From NCBI GenBank assembly GCA_032173965.1, contig CM063283.1:18022501-18086500 (forward strand): a DNA stretch of 64,000 nucleotides, read 5' to 3'. Below the pieces are notes generated by a model. It saw only the letters and a program-made list of their open reading frames with translations. It searched no databases and was not told the origin of the DNA. Source of the DNA: Sitta carolinensis. Its lineage: Eukaryota > Chordata > Aves > Passeriformes > Sittidae. This document shows positions 36,677-50,467 of the stretch, piece by piece (positions within the stretch are counted from its first letter, which is position 1; the number at the start of each line of letters is the position of its first letter). The position numbers and the translations under genes were made by a program.

Positions 36677-39600
36677 CTCTACAATTTTTAATCCACTTTT
36701 TAGCAAATCTTAAGTTTTAGAATGAAGTGGGGCATGTTTGTGTGCTTTGAAATGATCCAGTTTCTGCCGTGGAAAAACTGGTTTTTAACTCCACAGGGGA
36801 GTATTTCAGCTAGTCAAGGCTGTTTGAAAAGATTGTTTAATGATATGCCACCTCCTTCATGGGATATCTGCAATATTTTATTTGGGGTTTTTTTTTCAAC
36901 ATTCTTGTGTATTGTTTAGCTTTAGGCTGTTGATGTCTTGACTCTGCCCTGGAAATGAAGAATTTACTGTAAATGTGCTCTGATTGAAGCTCTGCAGGTG
37001 CTGTGGTTTCTCTGGAGCAGAATGTGCTGTGTGCACCCTGGGGGCTGTCAGTCCTCACAACACACTGTTCATTTGCTGGCATCTTTATTGAGAGTGTGTG
37101 GGTCAAGCAAAAACTTGTATACTTTCCTCTTCCTTTTGTCTAACTACTTGTGCCAATCACATGCTTAAGGAAGACTGGAAGTCACATCACTACAAATCCC
37201 TGACTGTGAGATCAAAACCAAATGGTTGACCAATGACCACATAAAGCAAAATTGAAGATGGAAAGGACGTAGAATTGCAGTAACAGTGAAGACAGAGGAT
37301 AAAATTATGGTAAATATATGAAGCCATTGGGAAAGATTGCTAGCAATTGAGATGTTTGAAGGAATTTAATGACAGGAAAAAACACTTTTGCAGTTAAGAC
37401 TGATTTGGGGTTTTTTGCTTCACTTTCTATCAAGTGAAAAACTAGCTGCAGGGAGCTTTCCAGGATAGACATCAGACAAAAGATAAAACAGGTAGGAGGC
37501 AGAGGAAGGGGGAGAATAGAAAGAATCTTCATGCTTGTGATTGGGTTTGGTAGTAAAAGAAGAAACAAGAGGAGTCCAGGAACTGCTTGGCAGGGGATGC
37601 ACAGCTCTTCTGAAAACGGTTTTGGTGATGGAGTATAGACTGTCTGGTCTTGCATTTAACCTATCCAGAGGCATGCTCCTTCCAAACCTTTACTGCCTGC
37701 CGTAGTTGCTGACTCAATGCTGATGAAGTGTCTACAATGCTTGCCTGCAAACATATGGGCTCTTGCTTCAGCACTGCCTTCATTCCATTTTTTCAGCTTT
37801 CCCTCTGTGAAGATTTTCTCATTAGAGTTTAGAATTCAGTATATGAGTAGTGATTTCTCCTCTTCGCTTCAGAGCTGTTTGATCAAAGTCTTACTGGAAG
37901 CCCCCTATAAAACAAGGGACCTAACTGTGTCTTTGCTGAAGGAGCTTGCTAATAAGCTGAGTTGATCAGATCTCTGGGTGTGTAACAGCCCTGCCCAGGG
38001 CTTTGCTGAAACACCCTCTTCCCTGTGTGTTCAGTCCATCCCTTTGTGCCTGTGCAGAGGGAAACATGACAGACACATCCTCCTGATGTGAGGAAGTCGT
38101 GATGTCAGGGTGGTAAAGCCTGAAATAATAGCATTGCTGTGCATGCAACCTTGTGCAGCAAACACAGGTAAAATGGACTTTCTGCAGGGTTGCTTGCATG
38201 CACAAGGCATCCACACCATGCCTCTGCCATGGCTGCAGCAGAGGGGATGGGGAGAGCACAGCTACAGGAGGAGGAGCCACTGTGGAGCAGTGCAGCAGGA
38301 TGAGTGTTAACTGTGGGCTTGTGGCTCATACTCTCATCACCCATATTCTGGTGCTGTTCAATAGCAGAAGCACCCTGGAGGGGTAAAAATGATGGTATAC
38401 AAGGGTTTAATCTGAGACATTGCAGGGTTGGCTTCCAGAGCTGCCAACCTCTCCTGTCTTCTCTTTTCTTGAGTTGCAGCATCACAGGCTCATTTATAAA
38501 AGGGTGTCACATTACAGCAGAAAGTTTGATTCATCATAAACGGCAGCCCTGTTTCAGCAGATATTTTGTAAGCCTAGTGAGGATTAAACTATCCCTCTGA
38601 TTTCCTAGCTTGCTTTCAGAGGATGTTTGTCAATCTAAAGCCCTTTTACAGCCTGGAAAATACTGCCTTTTAATAAAACTCCTTTGAAATCCTTATCCAT
38701 TACCTTGGCATCCTATAGAAGGTACAATTATGTCCCAAAGTTTGGTTGACCAAACCTTGTTCGATGGATGACAGCTTCCAATCCTCTTCAGTAAATAATG
38801 GTTCCATTTCTCTAAGATTTTTTTTCCTCTTTCTATTTGATATCTCAGGCCAGGGAGTAGTGTATATTCCTACCAATCTGATTTTAAATGAAGCAGACAG
38901 CTACCTTTGATTTGCTTCTGTTCCTTTTCATCAGACAAACTGGCTTGCATTAATCATATTAATAAAAGTAGCATTAAAATTATCAAGTTTTAAAAAGGCA
39001 CATGACCCACCAAGTTACAAGCTATCCTTTATGCATATTAATTACAAGTTATCTAAATTTTAGTGAAAGCTCAAAGGAATCACATTTTACTCTGCATGTT
39101 GGCTTTAATTTGGAAAGCTCCCTCATAATGCAAGATGTATCCCATCCTAATATGGTTCTCTAATCACAATATGCTTTATTTTTGATAGATGACCCCCAAA
39201 TGCTTTAAATCCACTAAGATTTCCAGTAATTAGATTTTAAAAAAATACTTTGTTCTCTGAACTATCCATGGTGCCATCCATCTATAGTCACATGGATTTC
39301 TCATGTGATTACTCATTCTCCTTAAAATAATAATAAAAAAAAAAAAGTCATTTGTATTGAGAGTTTACCTTTGCTGCTACATGGTGGAGGGAGCATGTTA
39401 TCATTTATCTCTTTTTAGTCACTGCTCCCTTTTTGAGTGATTGTGTTCTGAAGAGGTGAAGTGGTGCACATTTTTCAGAAGTGTTGGAAGCCCTTCCCCT
39501 CCCTCCCCAGTCTCCAAGTAGTAGCATTGCCCCAACAGGAGAGCCAGAAAGTCACTTCATCCATTCTGAATGATTGCCACTGGAAACTGAAGCACAAGGT

Positions 39601-42600
39601 AGAATTCACTAGGCAATTTTTTTCCTCTGTTACATGCTTCCCTCCCCATTTTCTTTTTATTGTAATGTTTCACCTTACAACATTTGTAATATAATATATA
39701 ATGCTTGCATAGACAAATCTAGTGTGTATTTTCAGTGTGGATTATTTATTTATTTAGTGGTTGTAGAAAACATGACAAAGTGTTGGGATGTTAATCTGTC
39801 ATCTCCCCCAGACTCCAAGCAAGGTTCTTCTCTCCTCCTGAGTCATGGTTCCTTGTCTGACCTTTGCAGAGCAGCATATCCTTTCTCAGTCACATTTCAC
39901 AGTGTAGCTGATAGTTCGATGCTCTTTGCTCAGCTGCTTGTGTTGTCCTGTACTGTTTTCTCTTCCACCAGCCTCTATTTTACTTCTAGTCAGAATTTGC
40001 TTGTTTAGTCTGCTCTTTGCTTTCTAAGACCTCTCTCCTCTCGTTTCCTGCTTTGGTGGTTTCAGATGGCTCCTCGATTTTCTGAAGTGTATTTCCCCCT
40101 CCTCCACTCTTTGTCACCTGCGTCCCTTGGCTCGCTGATGTGTCCGACGAGGCGTTCCCTCCCATCTTCCCATCAGAGCCTCTCTGGCAAGGTTTCCTCC
40201 TTGTGCCTGCCCCCCTCCCTGTGCTCTGGGAGCCAGAGCAGTGCTGAAGGGCAGGATGCTGCTGTGCAAAGCCGCAGGCTGCCTGCCCTCCACTGCCCCC
40301 GGCTCCATCAGCCCCTCAGTGCAGGGAGGGGCATGGCGCAGGGGGCAGCGCATCTGGCACTCGGGAATTGCTGCCAGATGCAGGGGAAGCAGCAAGCGGC
40401 TTGTCTCACGGCAGAGGGTGGCTGGAGGAGCAGGCTGTGATCCAGCACAGGCCTCTTTCTGACAGGCACATGTGAGGGAAGCCTGGAGCTTCATCTGACA
40501 TTGGGACTGATGAGGGAGATGCTCAGTGTGGCTCAGAGTGCCATCCATGGAGGTGCCCTTGCCTTTCTACAGCATGATGTTTGCTGGGCTTTTCTCTCAT
40601 TCATGGCTGGTTTTACCCTTGATTTCAGAGGTGACAAAACCCCAGCCTGGCAAAACAAGATGGCAGATCTGTACCACCACTTGCCAGTGTCTGGATTTAG
40701 GCAGTGAGCCCAGGAGGCTTGAAAAACTAGGGGAGAAAAATGTTTCCTTTTTGGGCCAGTTATTAATCAGGTCATATTAACAAGTAAAATTTGATTAGGC
40801 TTCTGATTAGGAAAGAGTCAGCTAGGAGTTTGAAGCTTGTTGTGTCAACAGAACAGATTAGCTTGAGTCTGATGTTCTGCTTTCAATAAGGAACTGTTAA
40901 TAGAATTATAGTGTCTGACTTCCTCGTCAGGTTCTGACCAGGATACAGGGCTTTGGGCAGTTGCTAAGTATCACAGGATATGCACTGGGACTTTGTAAAC
41001 AGCCAGGCAGAAGGCTACCAAATCATTTAGTTACAATAAACAATAATAATACAGGAGTAGGGAAATCTCTGTCTTTAATGAATGATGTAAAACTTGCGTG
41101 TTGGTGAAACACCAGCAGGTTGCTATCATTTGCCTGAGGTGACCATTTGGAAGGGCAGATGTCCTGCTAAGGGGCTCTGAACTCACTGTTGTACAAGGCT
41201 TTATTTGCAGAATAGCCCAGTTGAATGCTGAAAAGGTTCTGAAAAGTTCTGACACTTGACCCTTTTTATGGGAAAGCATTGAGATAATGTCACCCACACC
41301 TTGTGAGTGGGCTCACTGTGTGCAAGGGGAAACTGTCAACATGATGTGACCTGGAATGGTAATGGCATTTGGGTTCTTACTGAGAACAGATTTTAGAATG
41401 AGAATATAATTCTTGTAAATTTTTTATTGTAATTTTTTATTGAGCCTGGTTACTTTCAGTCAGCTCTGAGAAAATGGTCAGCAGACCTTCACATGCTAAA
41501 CCATTGCTGTTTTGTCATAAAAAGCAGTGTCACAGAAAATCAGGGTATCCTCTGTTAAAACCATATTGCAAATGCCTAACATTTAGAAATATAAATAATG
41601 CTTAGCCTACTTTTCTCTTCAGGATAGGATCCAGTGACAGTGTGATTAATCATAGGCTGTTCAGCATCAGTAGGGGGAAATGAAACCTATTAATGCTGCC
41701 GTGTTCTCCAGGCACAGAGGCTGTACTGGGAGGAAATGATCTCTGATGTGAGGGAAGACAGACTCCTAATTCAACACACAAAATTCCACCTGCTGTCAGG
41801 AATGATTAGGGATCAGAATGGTATCTGAGGGTATCTGTGGTGATTGCTTGATCTTTGTGGCTAATGAAGTTAACTATATACAGTCAGATCCCCATTAAAG
41901 TTCAGTGTGGTGTTTTACATTGTGCCTAAAATGCTCCCCTGCCCCAGACATGTAGGAGCAGACAGCCACCTGCAGGCACTGGGGACACGTTTTGGATGCT
42001 GTCTCTAAGCAGTGCTTTCCTCTGCTGCCATCACCACCGTCATTAACAATGCTCTTCAAGTTTATTTGGAGGGGCGAGTGGAAGGGAGCAAAGCAATGTT
42101 TCTTCTACATCTTTGTACTTCAGCACTGTGGATTTAAATAAAGACATCTCCTGTTATAGCCAGTCTACCACTGTCTACTACACAAATGATTCATTTCAGC
42201 ATAACCTCTATGGATTTTGTCCTCCCTCAGATCACTTTGAGTTAACATGTGGGGGTTGGGGGAGAGCAGATGTCCTGCTGGAATGCCAAGTCTTGGATTC
42301 TAAAGTGTCTGCAGGAAAGCTGTAGATTGTCTGAAGGACACATCAAGGGCAACACACTGCAATCCATCAGCTAAGAGAGAGCAGGATGGTGATGATGTGA
42401 ACAGAAACACGTGACAAGTTGCTGTCACATGCACACTCCTCATGCAGATGACAGGAAGTGTTTGTACTTAACTGGATCCAGGTAGTGGTATCAAGGCTCC
42501 CATATGGCATGATTTGTCTTAGGGGGCAGGTAAGCTAAAAATAGTCAGGCAGCTGCAGGGAAGTTTGTCTTGCCAGGTCTCCCTCAGTTAGGGAACTGTC

Positions 42601-45600
42601 TTAATAAAGCTGAGGTTGCCTCATTACTGTTATTGAAACCACTGAATTTGGGCAAAGATGTAGCAGCACTGGGACCAGTGGAGATGCAGTAATCAGAAAC
42701 ACATTAATTTGGGAGGGGAATGGATAGAGAAAAGGAAGTACAAGGGGAACAAAAAAGGTTCAGAAATGGAGAAATGGAAAGTAAGATAAAAATCAGGTAA
42801 AAAACAAAGGAGGGCAGATTTTCCAGCAGTAAGAGTATGAGCTTTTACAGATGTTAGTGTAGCTGTCCCCCTTGCCTAAGACTATCAGGATGCCAGGGGG
42901 AACCCTTGGGACAACTTGCTTGCCTGCCAGCCAGGCCTGCTTTGGAAAGGACTGGTGGAGGGGTGCAGAGCCAAGAGGGATAACTTACACCTTAATGTTA
43001 AATGCTCTGGGGAGGGAAGGGTGACTTGTATTTCAGTAGTAGTTATGTGTAATTAATAGGATTTAGCATTGATAAATGGTAGTTTTGTAGCTGTGTGTAA
43101 TAGCAAGCCAAATAATGTAAACTGGAAACAGTAGTCTATTAGTTAATTAAACTTGCTAGCAATATGTTGATTAATCAATAAGAATTACAGTTCCTATCAG
43201 TTCTATCTCAAGCCTGCAATAAAAAGGAGGAGAGTCAGACCCTGAGGCAACAACCCAGTATGTGATTCTTCTGAAACTGGTCCTTGCATTGCTGTGTCTC
43301 CGCAGAACACAGAGAGGTAAGAAAGTGTTGTAAACATATGTCAAACACCTTATGGTTACTATTCTACTTAGGCTGTCTTCTATTGTAATCTGCAATCTTC
43401 GAGGTGATGTATTTAATGTAAAAGTTCTTTTATTCCCATTTTTAGCTCATTAGTTCCTACCTGGTCAAAACTGTCCCAATCTCTCAAACGTATGCCCCTG
43501 TAAATATTTTTGGTTCTGTTAGTCTCAGCTTATAGTTCCTGTTTCAGAACAGGGGGTTGATTTAGTAAATTTTAGTATGGAATTTTATTATCAGCTTTTC
43601 AAATCTCTCTGGGCATTTAGTAGATGCCATTGCAGACAGGATGGGTGGGTTGTTTTTTTTCTGAATAGCCTTTTATTTTTTTCTTCCTTTGAAATATTAT
43701 TTAGTTTCTTTTTGAGAAAATTCTCATTCCTGATTTAATTTCCTTTGACTATTTTCTAATGATTTTGGGTCAGCTTTAATGCCTTATGAGTCATTTCATT
43801 ATTTGTTCTGTCTCAGTTCCCTGGTGCCTGACAGTTTCTCTCTCACTCCCTCTGTCCCGATGTGCAACTTCCTGAACTAGCCAGAATTTAGAGTTTTCCC
43901 CGTGTAGATGAGCATCAGTAATACCCACTGAGGGTGCTATTCGTGATATCTTCACACCAGAATTCTTTTCAGGATGGTGGAAGCAGTAGCTGTTTTCCCA
44001 CTCAGAAATTCTGTGACCTTTGCTGTTTACCACAGCCATGATCACTGTTTCTTTGGCCGTGTCTCTGCCCTGTGCCCAGCCAGCAACAAATGGCCATGCC
44101 TCATATTGCAAGTGGATTTATGAGGAATGCTGAGGAATGCATTTTTATACTGGATTTCTTATTACACTCGTGTTTTGCGTCAAGATCTAGTTGGACAAAA
44201 GAACTGAGTGCATTAAAACACCATTTGAGAGAGTTATTAGTTAATAATACCTTGAAACGCAGTTGAAGGCTTTTACTCATGTAAATTTATGCAAATGTTT
44301 TTGCACTGAAGGTGGAATTATTATAATAAAGGCAGTATTATGTACATTGAGGAAGCTGAGCTATTTGGGTTTAGTTATCCTGTCTCTTAGAGGTGAAGAT
44401 GCTCATCCTGTCCAGCCTAATTATTTCCACAGAAGCTTTTTTTCTTTCATCTCAGGTTATCTCTGAGCTGAATTTTACTGATTGAAGAAATGGGGATGTT
44501 TAAAAACTTCTCTTGGTACCTGCTGCTATGCTGAAGCTGGATTAGTGCTTCAGCCAGTCCTGCTCCAGCTACTACTGCTGGTTCAGCCATTAGACCTTCC
44601 TTAAAACTCCGTGAGCAAATGTTACCTGCTTAATGCCAGCTCTCTGCACCCCTTCTCTAGTGGTTGAAGTTTCAGCATTTCCATCCTGCTGCAACTGGAA
44701 TTAGATGGATTTATTAATTGTTGAATTTACCTCTGCCCAATACTGTAGGCTGTTCCCTCTCTGGAGCAACACGGAGAAATCTGGTGGCTTCCTCTGTTAG
44801 TGCTAAAGATGACTACTAAGAGTAGCAACTTTTAAAGGATTGTTCTGACTGCCTTGAGCCCCAGATCCCTACTTGGTGAAAGCTATTAGCACCTTTTAGC
44901 TCATCTAAGAGCAGAGAAGCATATACATAATTAGGAGAGAGCAAATGTTTGAATAAGTGCTCCAGGGAGAGCAGTAGAGAGAGCATTGGGATGGAGCAGT
45001 GCCCCTGCCTAAGGGCTACATCCTTGGAGGATGCTGCTGACCACAGCAACATTCCCACCTCAGATTCTTTTTTTGTCTTGTTTTTTTGAAGATTTGCACT
45101 TGGAAAAGTACTTAGCTTTTATTTAAGGTAACTTTTAGTGAGTAATGCTCCTATTTACTGGCAGTTTCACTTTTCCCTTCTGTCCCACACCCCTGTTTGA
45201 AGGACCAAACAATTGATTTTTCAGTCAGAGTGAGAAGAGTTGGTCCACAAATAAGACTTTCTCAAGAGTTTCTGACTACTGATGACTTTTGCTGCCAAAC
45301 TTGTACTTCTTATCTCTGCCTCAAATATGTGTAAAAATTTCAGTGAAAAATCTCTTCTTTTCCACTGTTTCTCCTGATGTGGTTTAAATTAAGAAAATCC
45401 GGGATGCAGTGTTGTGCCGAAGAGAAACAGCAAACCTGGACTGCACTGCACAGTGGATTATTTCAAGTACAGTGAGTGGGGGTAGAAAGACATTGCACTT
45501 AGGATAGATGCTGCACTTGACAAGAGACAAAAGCCTGAGTATGCCACACACTGCTAATCTTGCTAGCTTTAATTCTATCAGAAAATCTGAGCCGATTTCC

Positions 45601-46134
45601 ATATTCTGTTTCTTTCTGTTTAGTAAGTGCAATCACTTTGGCCAGTTGTGTTTATGTGCGTTTACTTCCCTTAATTCATGGAAATGAGTGTTCTCTTTCT
45701 TTATTTGGAGTAATAAACCCAGAGAAAGCTTTTATATCAACATGAACAAAATCAAATTTGTGAAAATATTTTGTCTATATAAGGGTTTTATTTGAGCCTT
45801 TAATTCATTTCATTTCCTGAATTTAGATCCAATTATATGTTCTTCCTTTTAAATGCATTCTGTTGTCCATGCTAGAATAGCTCTTCTTGTGACAGACACT
45901 GATATTAATGAAAACTCTTGATCTGGTCTGTAGACATTATTGAGCACTTACATTACAACCTGAATTTGTAGTTGCTTTCTAGCCCTGCAGAAAACAAACT
46001 GACATCAGAGATGTGCCCATTCAGTCACTTAACTGTTCTGGTGAGAATCTCAGGGGGCAGGGGGAAAAATGGATTAGGATGATGTGAGTTTGATCTGAAG
46101 AAAGCATTGTTTTGGATTTGTAGTTGGTCTCTTT

Positions 46135-46235
46135 TAATATAAGCTTTATTATATAGCTTACTATATAATTATTGCTCTATTACTATATGCTATATAATTC
46201 TATAATTATTCTATTATTATATTGTAGAATATATC
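46135..46235. repeat. AT-rich low-complexity stretch
   Basis: Roughly 100 bp almost wholly of A and T, with repeated TATATAATTA-like words. Confidence 0.8.
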
Positions 46236-48740
46236 TGAGTGAAATTGAACAGAGGTTTGTATTAAAAGTGTGACTCCTTTTTACTTGAAAAACTAAATGG
46301 GTGGAAATCACTATATTTAAATATGAATTAACTTGTTACTTTTTAGAGCAATAGGATGTTACTTCCTTCCCTCTGCTATCTCAAGTCCAGGGCTAGATCA
46401 CATGCAATAAATTCTTGCATTGCAACGACATGAAACTGAATACAGGAAAAAAGATCACATTCTTAAACCAAGACTTCTGCTGGCATTCCAGTACCTAATG
46501 GTATTTATTTAACGTTATTTCTAATGATATGACAGGAAAAGGGTTAGATGAGAAAAAAAGGCACAATGGTGTGCACGGATATATGTTATGATATTACATT
46601 TGAGACTTTGGAATTTGAGTTAGATTTATGTGCAATTTTCCCAAAATAGGAAAACTCCAGGGGAATCCAGAACTATGGATGCGAACACATAGAAGCCCAA
46701 GCACAGGAAGCTTGGTCTACTTCTACCTTTTTTCCTGTTTCACAGTCTATTTCATGTCTATAGTTGTGTTAAATTGCTGGTATTTACTGGGTGTCCTGCA
46801 AATGAAGAACTGATGGTGAGGGCAGCAGAGAATCCATCGGTACTGAACAGGAGACGTGGCAATGAGCACTAGCACAGGGAACACACTCTGACAGAGGCAT
46901 TGGCTGCAACACCAGCTGCACCAGAGGCAAAACATCTGGGGGGAAGCAGGGGGAGGGTGAGTGATGACAGAGGTACATTACTGTTTTCTCACTAAGAAAC
47001 AAAATGTCCTAATAATTTGTCAGGCTCTACCTTTTCAAGCTGAAATTTATTACTACATCAAAGGGAATGCCTTGCTACTAACAGAATAAATGTCTCTATT
47101 TAGAATGTAAATGAGAAAAATATATGAATTACAAGTCATTTTAAGACTTGTGAGTGGCTGGGTGGATGGAGTTAGTCTTATTTTAGAAATTGGCTTTGAC
47201 ATAATTTGATAATAAGTAATAGGCTTAGTTTCTAGTTTTCTAATAACTTGAAATGCAGGAAATCTTTACTGAATGTGTGAGCTGCACTACACATGAAGTG
47301 TACACAGGCAAGGGGGGTATGTGGGGGTTGGCTGCTTGCTTTGTTTGCAACCTGCCTCCCTCCCTACAATGCCCTCCCTCCCTGGCAGACCACGGCGGGA
47401 GAGAGCTGAAGTGAGCCTTGCTCCGCATTGGAACTGCCAGATGGAGGATGTTATCCTTTTCCAGAAGAGCCTGGGAGCCCTTCAGGGGTTAGAAGCACTT
47501 AACTGGAAGTTATGTACCTCCTGTGTTCCTCTGGCTGCTTCTGCCTGGAGGAGAAACCTGCCTGAAAATTCTGTACTGGGCAATTCCTGGAAACAGACAC
47601 CTGAATGCAGATGCATTCTTGTCAAAAGGAAACTCAGAAAACATTTGCACAGATGTGGCTGACACAGGAGGTCATGATCTCATTTCATATGTCACTGCTT
47701 AATCTTAGCTGAGATAATTACAGACATATGGCTGTCTAAATATGAAGTCAACAGGAAGGTATCCAGCTACATGTGGTACTACAAGTAAATCAGATTTCAC
47801 TGCAACAGCCAGCAGCTGAGGCTATTAGGTGAGTATCTGATGCTCCCTGACAAAACTCATCTTTTAGAAAAGACAACAAATTTAAACTTATTCATTCTTT
47901 GTATGTCTTTGTGGGCTGGTACCAGTATGCATACAACTCACATTAGTATTTCACAATGTTCAAATAATAACTAATATGGAATTTAGAGTTACTTATTTGT
48001 GTATATTTTCCAAAACATCACAGGATGAAAACTCTGTGTCCAGGAAAAGTAACATACTGTCTAAACCATCTGGGCTGATGCTGGCAAATCCTGGAAAATA
48101 CCCAGACAATGAGGTAGATGGTTTATTTCCCTGACCAGCAGCTGGGTCAGCATTGTCCCTTGCTGGGGCTCTGACCAGCTGCTGGCCCCAGCAGCACCAG
48201 CAGCTATAGGTGCAGTAACGCCCTCAAGCAGAGGCTGAGCTGCAGTAGTCAGAACCAATACAAAATGTTCCTGATACAAAAAAACAATACAAAATGCTCT
48301 TTCTTTTATAGTGTAGACCCCAAGTACTATTTTCTCCTTTCCTTCCAGAAGGCCTCACCTTGTGGCCACACCATTATCACGTTTCTGTGGCTCATATCCA
48401 CTGCAGCACAGCTATAGCTTTGATATTTTTGCTTCAGAGGACTCCCAGAGTTGCTTGGGAAGCCCATGGGTATTTTTGCAGGGTACTGCCTTTGCAGCAT
48501 GCAGTGAAAGCCACTGGTTTGTTCCAAGCTCAGTGGCAGTTTCCTGCACAGCCATGAACAGGCACCACTAATTACATTATTTACTAGAGGGAAATAGAGT
48601 AGAGCAAGAGGGTGTGGGCTCTTCTCTACTGCCTCCTGTAATGCTTTAAAATTATTTGTGAACAGGGATTTGTTTTTCTTCCAGTGCGTAGTAAATGGAG
48701 GTTGAACTCCTGTGGTGTCCTCACACAAGATTTAAACAGG

Positions 48741-48760
48741 CCCCCCCCCCCCCCCCCCCC
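48741..48760. repeat. C20 homopolymer tract
   Basis: Twenty consecutive C, flanked by GG and ACC. It is about 0.9 kb beyond the inferred ALCAM 3' end. Confidence 0.95.
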
Positions 48761-49612
48761 ACCAATTCACTGCTAGGGTAATTATTTGTCCAGGTCACAA
48801 GCAGAGACCTGCATGACAAATTTTGTCAAAGCTTTGTGCGCCAGCTTCTGCTTTTCTGAGCAAGTGCTTGTGGTCCCCAGGAGAAGCTGTGGGTCAGAAG
48901 AAGCTCCACAAACCCACACCCATCATCATCCCACGACTTTTCCTGCCAGCCAGACTCTACGGGGGTGTATTTGCAGGACCACAGGCAAATACTTGAGCAG
49001 CAGCTCAAGTTCTGGGTAAGCACCTTCCCTTGGGCTCACATGTGTTCTTGTAAACTGAGATTGCACACAAGCCAGTGAAGACATACTTCAGTTTTATTGT
49101 TGTTTAGGCATGGATAGAAACATTAATTCTTTTGCACTCTTCGTTCTTGAAACTTGCCTATATTGAACTCGGAGCAGTGAAAAACCCAGCTCCTCGGACT
49201 GACGATTTAAAGTGCATAGGAGATCAAGCAGAATCCCAAAAGGCGAGGAGTTGTTTATATTCCTTTTTCTGTAGCTGTAAAAGTTGAAGGACTTTTTTTT
49301 TATTCTCGTTTGCCCTACATTCCCCTGACAATGATATGAAAATTTTCAGCCCTTCCCTATGCTTTCCCTTTGGAGTTTTCCCTATCTTTGGACGATTCCT
49401 CTCTGTATTTAAGAATTATTTGTAGTGTTATAAACAAAGAGAGGTGACAGATGCACACTCCTTCACAGGACTCTGGTACAACTTAGCCTGTTCAGAGTCA
49501 TGCCCACTGAATTTGTTTTTTCTTTTAAAAAATGTGTATCGCTTGGCAGTGTTCTTGCACCAAAAGAAAAAGATATATTTATATATAAAGTAACTTTTTT
49601 GTGTGTTCACGT

Positions 49613-49618
49613 TTTATT
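49613..49618 (-). promoter_or_regulatory. ALCAM: Likely distal ALCAM poly(A) signal AATAAA
   Basis: The minus strand reads CCAAAATAAAACGTGAACAC here, preceded 24 nt upstream by a perfect AU-rich hairpin (49670-49642). It is the best-placed terminal signal, but its use is inferred. Confidence 0.55.
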
Positions 49619-49641
49619 TTGGAAAAACAGGTGTTTAAAAA

Positions 49642-49670
49642 TTTTAGAATTTTTTAACAAAATTCTAAAA
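49642..49670 (-). other. ALCAM: Perfect 12-bp AU-rich inverted repeat (hairpin)
   Basis: Plus-strand arms TTTTAGAATTTT (49642-49653) and AAAATTCTAAAA (49659-49670) are exact reverse complements around a 5-nt loop. In ALCAM mRNA it would fold just upstream of the poly(A) hexamer. Confidence 0.85.
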
Positions 49671-50051
49671 AGAAAAAAATCACAATATTTACAGAGATAA
49701 CAGAATGGCTTAGCCATGCAAAACAAATTACTTTGGTTTTTTCCCCCATTTTACTTTGGTTTAAATATTGACCAAGATTATAATTTTTTTCTCTTTGCCA
49801 AATAAAACAGTAACAAATTAAAGTTTAGAGGCATATAACAGGATTTCCCTCTAATATTTTATACAGCATAGAGTTTATAGGACATCTTATGTATTTAATC
49901 CATGCCAATGCACTACAGGAAGCTTTTATTAAGACATCAGTCACTACCGCCCAGACATTTAACATTTTACAAATTTACAAGTAACAGTATTTTCTGCCCC
50001 CTAAATAATGCAAAAGTGGCAAAATACATTTCCTAACGTCCATCTTTTTCT

Positions 50052-50069
50052 TTTATTTATTTATTTATT
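50052..50069 (-). promoter_or_regulatory. ALCAM: Four overlapping AATAAA hexamers in the ALCAM 3' UTR
   Basis: On the minus strand the sequence is AATAAATAAATAAATAAA-like, giving four canonical hexamers in 18 nt (50069-50064, 50065-50060, 50061-50056, 50057-50052). They lie about 1.33 kb into the terminal exon. A proximal cleavage site is plausible but not shown. Confidence 0.5.
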
Positions 50070-50467
50070 TTTGCCTACAAGTCTATAAAAACTTACTTTT
50101 TCCCTGGATATTTGTAAATGGAAACCTGATGTTCTGCTTACTTCTACTGTTCCTCTCCATCAAAGCTGCCTGTTACCTTCTTCCAGAAACTAACTTTCCA
50201 GATAAGAGGAAACTTATCTCTCTTAAGTTCAACTTTCTATTGGCCATTCACCCTAAAACCTTTTCTTATCAAGCACCATTCTAAAAATTCCCTCAAGCGA
50301 AAAACATGTTTATAAAGTTACAAACTTGAATGTAACTAAAGATACATAGACATTTCATTGTTACAATTATATGTACTGTTTGATAAATTAGGTACCAGTT
50401 AAAAACACTAAAATTATCTCAAGGTGCATTCAATATCTGTAGCATAGTTAACAAAAACACACAAAAA

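Larger units (their letters stand above)
34378..49590. other. Intergenic region, right part
   Basis: No gene was recognised. It holds a TA/CA microsatellite (35120-35184), a T23 run (36654-36676), an AT-rich low-complexity stretch (46135-46235), a C20 tract (48741-48760) and a GC-rich patch (about 40060-40460). An AT-rich block with many TAAT cores (about 38930-39310) could be an enhancer. The 206-codon reverse frame at 36086-36706 and the paired frames at 40066-40548 have no homology and look like chance. Confidence 0.65.

Noticed and set aside
36086..36706. 206-codon reverse-strand open frame
   Set aside because: It runs through a T23 homopolymer (read as poly-Lys), shows no domain or homology and has no splice or promoter context.
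40066..40548. Overlapping open frames (124 codons forward, 144 reverse)
   Set aside because: Chance openness in a GC-rich patch; no homology on either strand.
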